Source: Flexivirga meconopsidis
Lineage (GTDB): Bacteria > Actinomycetota > Actinomycetes > Actinomycetales > Dermatophilaceae
DNA length: 64,000 nt
Assembly (NCBI RefSeq): GCF_026162425.1
Contig: NZ_JAOBQJ010000004.1
Span: forward strand, 62,001 to 126,000
Direction of reading: 5' to 3'
Shown here: positions 33,586 to 41,760 of the stretch, piece by piece
Layout of the letters: each line of letters starts with the position of its first letter
How positions within the stretch are numbered: the first letter of the stretch is position 1
Position numbers and translations under genes: made by a program
Notes under the pieces: generated by a model
What the model saw: the letters and a program-made list of their open reading frames with translations, nothing else
Databases searched by the model: none
What the model was told of the DNA's origin: nothing

Positions 33586-34224
33586 ATGGCGACAGTCGAG
33601 CAGTCGGATCGCGGCGCGTCCGGCAAGAAGGGGCGGGTGCGCCGTCCCTACGCGGCGCGCATGCCGATCGACGAGCGCCGCACCCAATTACTCGACGTGA
33701 CCTTGCAGATCATCGCCGAGCGGGGCATTGGCGGCGTGACGATCGACGCAGTGTCCAAGGTGGCGGATATCTCGCGCAGCGTGATCTACCGGATCTTCGA
33801 CGATGCCGACGACATCCTTTGGGAGTTGCTGGATCGTGAGGAGGAGTACGCCCGCGGCCGGATCGCGCAGATCGTCCCGCTCGACTCGACCGATCCGCAG
33901 GTGTGGCTGGATGCCACGCAACGACTCTTCGAGGAGATGGCGGCCGAGCCGATCCGCTGGAAGGCCTTCCTGCTGCCCCCGGGCGGCAACCCAGGCCCTG
34001 CCGAGGAGCGACTCGAAGCATGGAACGCCGAGATGGCGGTGACGCTGAGTGCCGTTCTGCGCAAAGGGATCCCGGGCAAGGACATCGACCATGAACTCAT
34101 CGCCCAGTCCTTGGTCTCGTTGATGCTCGACGGTGCGCGACGGGTGCTGGGGGATCCGAAGACCTACCCACCAAAGCGCGTGGTCGACGCGATGCGCCAA
34201 GTGCTCGCGCGGCTCACCGGCTGA
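33586..34224 (+). CDS. TetR-family repressor of the oxidative operon
   Basis: The 212-residue product has an N-terminal DNA-binding domain: RRTQLLDVTLQIIAERG, then VTIDAVSKVADISRSVIYRIFDDADDILWELL. A helical ligand-binding domain follows to residue 205. It is divergent from the FMO-SDR gene with two symmetric sites between them, which makes autorepression and control of the four-gene operon likely. The inducer is probably an operon substrate, such as a ketone or lipid-like molecule. Confidence 0.88.
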   Translation: MATVEQSDRGASGKKGRVRRPYAARMPIDERRTQLLDVTLQIIAERGIGGVTIDAVSKVADISRSVIYRIFDDADDILWELLDREEEYARGRIAQIVPLDSTDPQVWLDATQRLFEEMAAEPIRWKAFLLPPGGNPGPAEERLEAWNAEMAVTLSAVLRKGIPGKDIDHELIAQSLVSLMLDGARRVLGDPKTYPPKRVVDAMRQVLARLTG

Positions 34225-34243
34225 TCCGCCGTAAAGTGGTGCG

Positions 34244-35317
34244 GTGCTCGAAACCGCCCGATTCGCAGAGTTGTCGGCGCAGGGCGTGCTCGAGGTCCGG
34301 CACGACGCGGAGTGCCTCGACGAACCGGGATTCTGGGTTGTCGTCATCCCGTTCGCCGGTACGCCGACGTTCGTGCGGATGGAGCGCATTGCGCCCACGA
34401 CCCTGACGCTCCTTCCGACCGCTGACGGTGAGATCGCGCCGTCAACGGTCGCAAAGACCGTCAGCGTCGAGGAGCCGGGCTGGGAAAGCTCGCTCGACGA
34501 GGTCGCCTACCAGGCCGGCGTGGTAGCAATCAGAGACCGCATCGCCGCCGGTGAGGTGTACCAGGTCAATCTCTGCCGCGTGCTGTCCCGTCCGATCGGT
34601 GACGACGCCTCGCTCGACCGGTTGGCCGACCTGCTCAGTCGGCACCATCGCACCCGCTTCTCCGCACGGATCAGCCTGCCGAGCGCCGGCCTGGACATCG
34701 CGTGCGCGTCGCCGGAGCTCTACCTGGAGCGTGCCGGCGACGTCATACGCTCCGGGCCGATCAAGGGCACGGCGACGTCCCTGGACGCGATGTTGCCGAA
34801 GGACTTCACCGAGAACGTGATGATCACCGATCTGGTGCGCAACGACCTGTCGACAGTGTGTCTGCCCGGCACCGTGACGGTGCTGCAACTGTGTCACCCG
34901 GAGCACTACCCGGGCAGCGTGCACCTGGTGTCGAACGTTGCCGGTCGACTTCGGCCCGGCACGACCTGGCCGCGGATCCTCGAGATCGGCTTCCCGCCCG
35001 GATCGGTGTCCGGTGCGCCGAAATCGACTGCGCTGCAGGCCATTCGGGATCTCGAACCAATCCCACGCGGGCCCTATTGCGGTGCCATCGGGTATGTCGA
35101 CAACGCCTCGCGCACGGCGCGGCTCGCGGTCGGCATACGCACGTTCTGGGCTGATGGCGGGGCGGGGCGGCGGCGGTTGCACCTCGGCACGGGCGCGGGC
35201 ATTACCTGGGCCTCCGACCCGCAGGGGGAGTGGGCCGAGACCCAACTGAAGGCCGGGCGACTGTTGCGGCTCGCCGAGCAGGCCATCGATGCACGGGCGG
35301 TCGAAATGCGAGGATGA
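34244..35317 (+). CDS. pabB: Aminodeoxychorismate synthase component I (PabB-like)
   Basis: The 357-residue, chorismate-binding enzyme makes 4-amino-4-deoxychorismate for folate. It has the PabB motif RSGPIKGTATS with the nucleophilic Lys, KDFTENVMITDLVRNDLS with the magnesium-binding Glu, and GFPPGSVSGAPKSTALQAI. The N-terminal tryptophan-pocket domain is short, explaining the length. GTG 34244 start. Followed by the matching lyase gene 33 bases on. Confidence 0.9.
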   Translation: MLETARFAELSAQGVLEVRHDAECLDEPGFWVVVIPFAGTPTFVRMERIAPTTLTLLPTADGEIAPSTVAKTVSVEEPGWESSLDEVAYQAGVVAIRDRIAAGEVYQVNLCRVLSRPIGDDASLDRLADLLSRHHRTRFSARISLPSAGLDIACASPELYLERAGDVIRSGPIKGTATSLDAMLPKDFTENVMITDLVRNDLSTVCLPGTVTVLQLCHPEHYPGSVHLVSNVAGRLRPGTTWPRILEIGFPPGSVSGAPKSTALQAIRDLEPIPRGPYCGAIGYVDNASRTARLAVGIRTFWADGGAGRRRLHLGTGAGITWASDPQGEWAETQLKAGRLLRLAEQAIDARAVEMRG

Positions 35318-35350
35318 GGTTTCCTGCGGAGTGTGAGTGTGGAGGGTGAG

Positions 35351-36181
35351 ATGGACGTCCGAGTGTGGGTCGACGGAGAGCGCGTCGACGCCAAGCCGAG
35401 TGTGAGCGCGCTCGATCATGGGGTCACGGTCGGCGACGGCGTGTTCGAGACCTGCAAGGTCGTGGACGGTCAAGTGTTCGCGCTGGGTCGGCACCATGAC
35501 CGGCTCGACCGCTCGTTGCACGGGCTGGGCCTCCCGTCCGCCGATCGTGACCGGCTTGCCGAGGGGATCGACGCCGTGCTTGCCGAACCGCTCGATTTCG
35601 GCCGGCTGCGCTACACCGTCACCGGCGGCATCGGGCCGCTCGGCTCGGATCGCAACGACGTCCCGATGACATATGTCGTCTCGGCGATGCCCGTCCCTCG
35701 CGCCGCCGCGACGACCAAGATCGTCGTCGTTCCGTGGACCCGCAACGAGCGCAGCGCAGTTGCCGGGCTGAAGACCACGTCGTACGCCGAGAACGTCGTC
35801 GCGCTGGCGAAGGCGAAGTCGGAGGGCGGCACCGAGGCGATTTTCGGCAACAACCGCGACGAGCTGTGCGAGGGCACCGGCTCAAACATCTTCGTCGTCG
35901 TAGACGGCGAAATCCTCACGCCCCCACTGGAGTCCGGTGCTCTGGCCGGCATCACCCGGGCGCTTGTGCTCGAGTGGTCCGCCGATGCCGGGCTGCCGAT
36001 CCGGGAGGAGACGCTGCCGCTCTCGGTGCTCGATACCGCCGACGAGGTCTTCATCACCTCGTCCACCCGCGACATCCAGGCGGTGCACGCCGTGGGCGAT
36101 CGAACTCTCGACGCACCCGGTCCGTTGACGGTCAAGGCAGCGGCGGCCTTCGCGAAGGCGTCCGCCGAGGGACGCGACTGA
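35351..36181 (+). CDS. pabC: Aminodeoxychorismate lyase (PabC-like), class IV aminotransferase
   Basis: A 276-residue, PLP-dependent fold-type IV enzyme that would release pyruvate from aminodeoxychorismate to give 4-aminobenzoate. The signature is seen: SALDHGVTVGDGVFET at the start, the PLP Lys in TTSYAENVVALAKAKSEG, and EGTGSNIFVVVDGE then TPPLESGALAGITRALVLE. GGAGGGTGAG directly precedes the ATG. Branched-chain or D-amino-acid transaminases look alike, but pabB next door settles the call. Confidence 0.88.
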   Translation: MDVRVWVDGERVDAKPSVSALDHGVTVGDGVFETCKVVDGQVFALGRHHDRLDRSLHGLGLPSADRDRLAEGIDAVLAEPLDFGRLRYTVTGGIGPLGSDRNDVPMTYVVSAMPVPRAAATTKIVVVPWTRNERSAVAGLKTTSYAENVVALAKAKSEGGTEAIFGNNRDELCEGTGSNIFVVVDGEILTPPLESGALAGITRALVLEWSADAGLPIREETLPLSVLDTADEVFITSSTRDIQAVHAVGDRTLDAPGPLTVKAAAAFAKASAEGRD

Positions 36182-36211
36182 CGCGTAGAGACCGGAGAGG
36201 CTTTCGAGGCA

Positions 36212-36649
36212 GTGCCAGACCATACCGAGGAGCGCGAAAAAGACACGGTCGAGGACCGTTTCGCGTGGCGGGCCCGCATCCGGGCCAACCCCACCACGCA
36301 CCTGATCTACCGCGTCGGCGTCGGCGTGCTCGGTCTGATCATCGTGGTGGTCGGCATCGTCCTGCTTCCGTTGCCCGGCCCGGGCTGGGTCATCATCTTC
36401 GTCGGCATTGGCGTGTGGGCGACCGAATTCGACTGGGCCCGTTCGCTGTTGCGCTTCGCCAAGGAGAAGGTGCAGCTGTGGACCCAGTGGATGGGACGGC
36501 AGAACTGGTTGGTCCGCGGGCTGGTCGGGCTCGGCATCGCGCTGCTCGTCGCGGCCTGTTTCTGGTTGGTTTTCCTGGTCAGCGGTGTCCCCGGCTTCTT
36601 CCCGCAGCAGGTGAAGGACCTGCTCGCCTACCTGCCCGGACTCGATTAG
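36212..36649 (+). CDS. TIGR02611-family (PGPGW) membrane protein
   Basis: The 145-residue product has three TM segments. The first two are joined by the family hallmark LLPLPGPGWVIIFVGIGVWATEF. Family function is unknown. GTG start at 36212. It precedes tRNA-Val. Confidence 0.85.
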   Translation: MPDHTEEREKDTVEDRFAWRARIRANPTTHLIYRVGVGVLGLIIVVVGIVLLPLPGPGWVIIFVGIGVWATEFDWARSLLRFAKEKVQLWTQWMGRQNWLVRGLVGLGIALLVAACFWLVFLVSGVPGFFPQQVKDLLAYLPGLD

Positions 36650-36691
36650 GTGCCCATCCCTGCGGTCGGCTAAGGTTGGCTCCCGCAGCAC

Positions 36692-36765
36692 GGATGTGTA
36701 GCTCAGTTGGTTAGAGCGTTCGCTTCACACGCGAGAGGCCAGGGGTTCGAGTCCCTTCACATCCA
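36692..36765 (+). tRNA. tRNA-Val (anticodon CAC)
   Basis: A complete cloverleaf can be drawn. The acceptor is GGATGTG/CACATCC, the D stem GCTC/GAGC, the anticodon stem TTCGC/GCGAG with loop TTCACAC (anticodon CAC), and the T stem AGGGG/CCCTT with loop TTCGAGT. The discriminator base is A. CCA is only partly encoded (CC then G). Confidence 0.95.
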
Positions 36766-36773
36766 CCGGACTA

Positions 36774-36804
36774 CGAAGGCCGCACCGTTTCGGTGCGGCC
36801 TTCG
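36774..36804 (+). terminator. Strong hairpin after tRNA-Val
   Basis: A perfect 14-base stem, CGAAGGCCGCACCG with CGGTGCGGCCTTCG, closes on a TTT loop. No T tract follows, as is common in high-GC actinobacteria. It would end the tRNA transcript. Confidence 0.85.
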
Positions 36805-36936
36805 TCATACCCCGGCAACGATTCGGTCACGGTGCCGGAGCAATGCGCCGACCTCTACCAGAGGATCGATAGCGTCGCAAAGCGGTGTCCCGGGGGGGTG
36901 GTGGTGCCGCCAACCTGAAGCGAAGGGGTGGGGTAG

Positions 36937-39504
36937 TTGCGGTTCGGGAGTCTGGCGCGGCGTTCGCGGCGGACGCAGAACATCGTGGTCGGCTTCGTGG
37001 TGATGCTGTTGGTCACCAGTTGCGCGGTGACCCCATTGCTCGTGCGGTCGCTCGAGCGGGCGATGGTGACTGCACGGGTCTCGGCCTTGCCACCCGCCGG
37101 CCGGCAGATCCAGTTGAGCAGCGGGCTCCTGCCCGCAGCTGGGCGCCCGACACCGCAGCAACTGCAGGACGCGCTTCCCGCCGCTTTGCAACGCCTTGGT
37201 CCGGCCCCGGTGCAGGAGGAACGCGTCGAAACCAGCGCCAGGAACGGCACCAACGTGATCCTCTCGGCGATGGTCGGATCGTGCCAGCATCTGCGACTCA
37301 CCCAGGGCCGTTGCCCCAGCAAAGCTGGCGAGGTGATCCTGTCGCCGGAGGCGGCCCGATACCTCAACACTCGGGTCGGTGCCCGGGTCGCGGCACCAGG
37401 TCCGAACGGCGCCGACGTCACGCTGGTCGGCCTCTTCCAGCAGCCGGACACCGGCGGTTACTGGGCGGGGCAGAACGTGCACTCGGTGCAGCGGATCTCC
37501 GGGCGAGACGGTGTGCCGGTGCCGACGGTGTATGCGTTCACCGCGGGTGCGACCTTCCCGCGAGACGTGAACTCGCCGGCCACCTCCGAGAGTCGGCTCG
37601 CGGTCATGCTCGACCCGAGCAAGATGACCCCGACGTCGCTGCGACAGGCGGTCACCGGCATCGCCCAGCTCAACGCGTTGGCGGGCAGTGGGAAGCTGAA
37701 CGCCACCGTGTTCGAGCCGATCACCCAGGTCAACTCGCAGGTGCATCACGACCTGGACCAGGTCGGCGTGATCGTCCCGCTGATGATGGTGCAGTTGCTG
37801 ATCCTGTTGGCGATCATGCTGTGGTTGGTGCTGCGGTCGTATGTCGACCGGCGTCGTCCTGAGCTGGCGCTGGCCCGGATTCGCGGCCAGCAGGTGGACG
37901 GCGCGCGCCGGGGCGTCATCGCAGAGCTCGCGCTGCCGGTGATTGTCGGTGCGGTAGCCGGCGTGGTGCTGGCGTATGCCGCGGACTGGCTGGTGCGCGC
38001 GCTGTGGCTGCCGTCGGGCACGCCCGGCGGCTGGTCGGGCTGGGCGTTCGCGGCGGCCGGCGCCGGACTGCTCCTCGTCGCGGTCGAGGTATTGCTGTCG
38101 CTCCGTCCGGCGCTGCGGTCTCCGGTCACCGAGCTGATGCGCGCGGTTCCCGCGCGGGTCTCCGGGCTGCGGTTGCGCCCGTTCGAGCTGGTCGCTGCAC
38201 TGCTGGCACTGGTGCTCGCGGTCCTGGTCGCGACAAAAAGCCTCAGCGGGGTGGTCGCGCTACTGTCCCCGTTGTTCGTGGCGATCGTCTTCGCGGTCGT
38301 CATCGCCGCAGTGCTGCCGGTGCTGGCGAGTCGGTGGATCAATCGCAGTCTGCGTCGCGGCGGCACCCGCAGCGCGCTTACCGCGGCTCAACTCGGGCGT
38401 CGGCCCGCGACCCGACTCGTGCTGGTCGCGTTGGTGGTGGCCTGCGCCATGACTGTCTTCACCGCCGACGTCGTGGCTCGGTCCTCGGCCAACCACGGTG
38501 ACCGGGCGGCGGTCGAGACCGGTGCGGTCTCGCGGATCGATGCAAACAGCACGTCGATCCTGCCGCCAACCGCCTCCGTGCTGAAGGCGGTGAGCGAGGT
38601 CGACCCTTCGCACCGCACCTTCACCCCGGTCGTCGAGGTGCGCTCCCCGTCGCCGGACGGGCCGCTCACGATGGGCGTCATTCCGGACGACATGGCGCGC
38701 ATTGCCGCCACTGGCGGGCAAGACCCGGTGCCCTGGGACAAGCTGAAATCTCAGGCCGGCGCGGCCGCGCCGGCGATCGTCGCCGGGTGGTCGACACCGA
38801 GCAACAGCAACGAATTCACCGCTCCGAGTCTCGGATTTACCGACGGCACCTATCGCACGGTCGCCACCGTGCCGTTCCTGCCTGAGGCACAGCAACATGG
38901 CTTCGTCACCGACCTCACTCGACTCATGCAGGGTGGCGACCGGACCGACAACGTGACCACTTCGGTGCTGGCGACCACCGATGACCCGGCGCAGCTTGGC
39001 CGAATGACCCAGGCACTCAAGGCGGTCGGTTACGACCAGATCGACGTGCGGACCGCGGCCCAACAGCGGCGCATCTACGACCAGTCCGCGTCGGGGTGGG
39101 GTTTGCAGCTCGGGCTCTTCGTGGCGCTCATTTCGACGCTGATCGGGGTGCTCGCTCTGGTCGCGGTTCTCGCCGCTTCGTCGCGCGAGCGGCGGGCCGA
39201 CCTGCGCGCCCTGCGTGAGGCGGGCGTGCCGCAGAAGACCCTGCGTGGTGCGACGATCCTGGAGCAGGTGGTGCTCACCGTGAGCGGCGTCGCACTCGGT
39301 GCGATTGCAGGGATCATCGGCACGCACATCGCCGGGCCGCTGATCCCGTGGTTCGCTGAGCCGCCCGACTTCCCGGTGACCCAGACCAGTGTCGACTGGG
39401 CGGTGTCGGTCGGTGTCGTGGTCGCGTTGCTCGTGGCACTCGGGCTGGCCGGACTGATTGCCGGTCTGTTGGTGTCCCGCCGTGAGGGAGCAGCCGGCGC
39501 ATGA
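36937..39504 (+). CDS. Large MacB/FtsX-type ABC transporter permease
   Basis: The 855-residue permease has a first TM near 15-35, a big external domain (about 40-270), and a group of TMs between about 280 and 500. A second external domain (about 510-715) and three last TMs (about 725, 775, 820) follow. Two FtsX-like halves are typical of exporters of lipoproteins, peptides or antibiotics. TTG start with GAAGGGG upstream. It overlaps the first ATPase gene by 4 bases. Confidence 0.85.
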   Translation: MRFGSLARRSRRTQNIVVGFVVMLLVTSCAVTPLLVRSLERAMVTARVSALPPAGRQIQLSSGLLPAAGRPTPQQLQDALPAALQRLGPAPVQEERVETSARNGTNVILSAMVGSCQHLRLTQGRCPSKAGEVILSPEAARYLNTRVGARVAAPGPNGADVTLVGLFQQPDTGGYWAGQNVHSVQRISGRDGVPVPTVYAFTAGATFPRDVNSPATSESRLAVMLDPSKMTPTSLRQAVTGIAQLNALAGSGKLNATVFEPITQVNSQVHHDLDQVGVIVPLMMVQLLILLAIMLWLVLRSYVDRRRPELALARIRGQQVDGARRGVIAELALPVIVGAVAGVVLAYAADWLVRALWLPSGTPGGWSGWAFAAAGAGLLLVAVEVLLSLRPALRSPVTELMRAVPARVSGLRLRPFELVAALLALVLAVLVATKSLSGVVALLSPLFVAIVFAVVIAAVLPVLASRWINRSLRRGGTRSALTAAQLGRRPATRLVLVALVVACAMTVFTADVVARSSANHGDRAAVETGAVSRIDANSTSILPPTASVLKAVSEVDPSHRTFTPVVEVRSPSPDGPLTMGVIPDDMARIAATGGQDPVPWDKLKSQAGAAAPAIVAGWSTPSNSNEFTAPSLGFTDGTYRTVATVPFLPEAQQHGFVTDLTRLMQGGDRTDNVTTSVLATTDDPAQLGRMTQALKAVGYDQIDVRTAAQQRRIYDQSASGWGLQLGLFVALISTLIGVLALVAVLAASSRERRADLRALREAGVPQKTLRGATILEQVVLTVSGVALGAIAGIIGTHIAGPLIPWFAEPPDFPVTQTSVDWAVSVGVVVALLVALGLAGLIAGLLVSRREGAAGA

Positions 39505-40400
39505 CCATGTATGACGAGGCATCCCTTGCCGCAGGCGTGGCAGCCGAGCGCGGGCTCCCGGTCCGGGTCACCGGTCTGGTGCACATCTACCGGGCCGACG
39601 GTCACGATGTCGCAGCGCTGTCCGGTGTCGACCTCACCGTGCCGTCCGGCGGCATGCTCGCGCTGCTCGGGCCATCCGGTGCCGGCAAGTCCACCCTGTT
39701 GTCGATCCTGGCGGGGCTGGTCCGTCCGAGCGCCGGGCACGTCTTCGTCGGTGCGGACGACCTGACTCGCCTGAGCGACGGCGAGGTCGACGCGTTGCGC
39801 GGCCAGCAAGTGGGACTCGTAATGCAGGGTGCATCACGAAACCTGTTGCCGTTCTTGAATGTTCGCCAGAACGTCGAGTATGCCCAACTCGCCGCACGAA
39901 GGTCCGGTCGGACCGATCTGCCGGACCCGACGGAGGTGCTCGAGCTGGTCGGTGTCGACGCAGACGACATGCAGCGACCGGTGGACCGGGTCAGTGCAGC
40001 GACCCGCCAATTGGTGGCGCTCGCCGCGGCAATCGCACCGGCACCAGGGCTGGTGCTCGCCGACGAGCCGACCAGTGCCCTGCCCTCCCATGACACCGAG
40101 CTCGTGGTCGACGCACTGCACCGGGTCAACGACAACCTCGGGACGACGGTCGTCGTCGTGACGCACGACGAGGCGCTCGCGTCGCGGATGGGGCGCACCC
40201 TCACGATTCGCGACGGTCGCGTCGGCTCGGAGGGGCGCGGCGGGGTCGAGCTCGCCGTCATCGGTCCGGACGGCTCGTTGCCGTTGCCTCCGCACGTGCT
40301 GGAGCAACTGCCGCCCGGCACTCTCGTGCGGGTCGACCCGGTCGACGAGGCCGACCCGGCGGCCGGGTGGACCGTGGTTCTGTGGCAGGAAGGGGACTAA
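39501..40400 (+). CDS. ABC transporter ATPase with degenerate signature
   Basis: The 299-residue product has Walker A LGPSGAGKSTLL, Q loop LVMQGAS, Walker B LVLADEPTSAL and H loop VVVTHDEAL. In place of the LSGGQ signature is RVSAATRQLVAL, and the D loop reads SALPSHD. So one composite ATP site formed with the second ATPase is likely inactive for hydrolysis. A C-terminal extension of about 60 residues follows the core. It works with the permease and the next ATPase. Confidence 0.88.
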   Translation: MTMYDEASLAAGVAAERGLPVRVTGLVHIYRADGHDVAALSGVDLTVPSGGMLALLGPSGAGKSTLLSILAGLVRPSAGHVFVGADDLTRLSDGEVDALRGQQVGLVMQGASRNLLPFLNVRQNVEYAQLAARRSGRTDLPDPTEVLELVGVDADDMQRPVDRVSAATRQLVALAAAIAPAPGLVLADEPTSALPSHDTELVVDALHRVNDNLGTTVVVVTHDEALASRMGRTLTIRDGRVGSEGRGGVELAVIGPDGSLPLPPHVLEQLPPGTLVRVDPVDEADPAAGWTVVLWQEGD

Positions 40401-40405
40401 GGCTG

Positions 40406-41065
40406 ATGCTGCGGTTTGAGAATGTCGGCTTCACCTCGGCCGACGGGGAACGCGTGCTGGACGGCTTCGGGCTCGCGCTCGACCAAGGGCAGCTGGCCGT
40501 GGTGACCGGCGAGTCCGGTAGTGGCAAGACGCTGCTGATCCAGCTGGCCGCCGGCCGGGTCAAACCGGACACCGGACGCGTCGTGCTCGATGACGAACCG
40601 GTCGACTCAACCACGCGAGGTCGCGAAACCCCGGTGATCACACAGGGATTCGGACTCGCGGCGTCGATGACCGCCCGGGAGAACGTCATCGTGCCCGCGC
40701 TCGCCCATGGCCTCTCAGGTGGCGACGCTGAGGCGGCCGCGACCGCCCAGCTCGAGGCCGTCGGGCTCGGCGATCTGACCGACCATCTGATCGACGAACT
40801 GTCCGGCGGGCAGCAGCAGCGGGTGGCGATAGCCCGCGCCCTCGCAGTGCCCGGCCGCCTCGTGCTCGCCGACGAACCGACCAGCGCGCTCGACAAGGTC
40901 AACCGCACCCGGATGATCGACCTATTGCGTGCACGGGCGCGCGGCGGCGACATCGTGCTGATGACCAGCAACGACGCCGAGCTCGGTGAGATCGCCGACC
41001 AGCACGTCGATCTCAGCGCACTCGCCGACCAGCGGAAGGCTCACAGCTTCGGCGGCGTGGTGTAG
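40406..41065 (+). CDS. ABC transporter ATPase, canonical
   Basis: The 219-residue ATPase has all motifs intact: Walker A VTGESGSGKTLLI, Q loop VITQGFGLAASMT, signature IDELSGGQQQRVAIARAL, Walker B LVLADEPTSALD and a switch region with Asn (MTSNDAE) instead of His. With the preceding ATPase it would form a heterodimer on the single permease. Its 3' end overlaps the convergent ethR gene by 25 bases. Confidence 0.88.
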   Translation: MLRFENVGFTSADGERVLDGFGLALDQGQLAVVTGESGSGKTLLIQLAAGRVKPDTGRVVLDDEPVDSTTRGRETPVITQGFGLAASMTARENVIVPALAHGLSGGDAEAAATAQLEAVGLGDLTDHLIDELSGGQQQRVAIARALAVPGRLVLADEPTSALDKVNRTRMIDLLRARARGGDIVLMTSNDAELGEIADQHVDLSALADQRKAHSFGGVV

Positions 41066-41694
41066 ATCGCTGCCATCCAGATGTCGACGAGCACGTCGAG
41101 CACCGCGTCGCGGGGGAGCGACGGCTCGGCGCCGGTGAGTGTGCCGTAGATCGCCCGCTCGTTCATCGCGTTGAGCGCGATCGCGATCTCGCGGGCCGGC
41201 CGCCCCGCTGGGGCAGCTCCGCGCGCCCGCTCCGCCTCGATGCCGGCGGTGGTGTTGTCGACCCAGAGAGTGGCCGCACGATCCCAGCCCTCACGCACCC
41301 GGTCGTTGCGGAACCTGGCGTCCGCGCACGCCAGCGCGACACCGCGTTGCGCGGTGAAGGTGTCGAGGTAGACCCCGAGCACATCCTGCCAGCCTTGCCG
41401 GACCGCATCCTCCGACGGCTCCAGCCCGGCAATGGCTTCTTCGCTGCGCTGCACCAGCCGATCCAGCAGCGCGAGCAGCACGTCGTCCTTGGACCCGAAG
41501 TAGAAGTAGAACGTCGGGCGCGAGATGCCGGCGCCGCTTGCCAGGTCATCGATCGAGATATCGGTGAACGGCACTGACTCCAGGAGTTTTTCGGTGGTTG
41601 CGAGGATCGCCGCCTCGCGCTCGTCGCCGCTCATCCGTGGAGAGCGCCGACCGCGCGCCGCCGTGGCCGGGGTGCCGGAGGACCGTTTCGCCAT
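41041..41694 (-). CDS. ethR: EthR-like TetR repressor
   Basis: The 217-residue product aligns well with mycobacterial EthR as I remember it. Shared stretches are RGRRSPRMSGDEREAAILATTEKLLE, ISIDDLASGAGISRPTFYFYFGSKDDVLLALLDRLV, and the tail ALNAMNERAIYGTLTGAEPSLPRDAVLDVLVDIWMAAIY, all with EthR-like spacing. It is divergent from an EthA-like monooxygenase, the same arrangement as in Mycobacterium, with a long operator palindrome between. It would repress that gene until a ligand fills its long hydrophobic pocket. Confidence 0.9.
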   Translation of the reverse strand: MAKRSSGTPATAARGRRSPRMSGDEREAAILATTEKLLESVPFTDISIDDLASGAGISRPTFYFYFGSKDDVLLALLDRLVQRSEEAIAGLEPSEDAVRQGWQDVLGVYLDTFTAQRGVALACADARFRNDRVREGWDRAATLWVDNTTAGIEAERARGAAPAGRPAREIAIALNAMNERAIYGTLTGAEPSLPRDAVLDVLVDIWMAAIYTTPPKL

Positions 41695-41711
41695 ACGTTG
41701 AACATAGCAGT

Positions 41712-41750
41712 TATCGACACACTGTTGACTGACTCAACACAGTGTCGATA
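41712..41750. promoter_or_regulatory. EthR-type operator, 39-bp imperfect palindrome
   Basis: Arms TATCGACACACTGTTGA and TCAACACAGTGTCGATA flank a 5-base centre and agree at 15 of 17 positions. The outer GTGTCGATA and inner TTGA/TCAA elements echo the known mycobacterial ethA-R operator. It begins 18 bases from the ethR start and ends 11 bases before the ethA-like ATG. Confidence 0.8.
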
Positions 41751-41760
41751 GCGTGATGGT

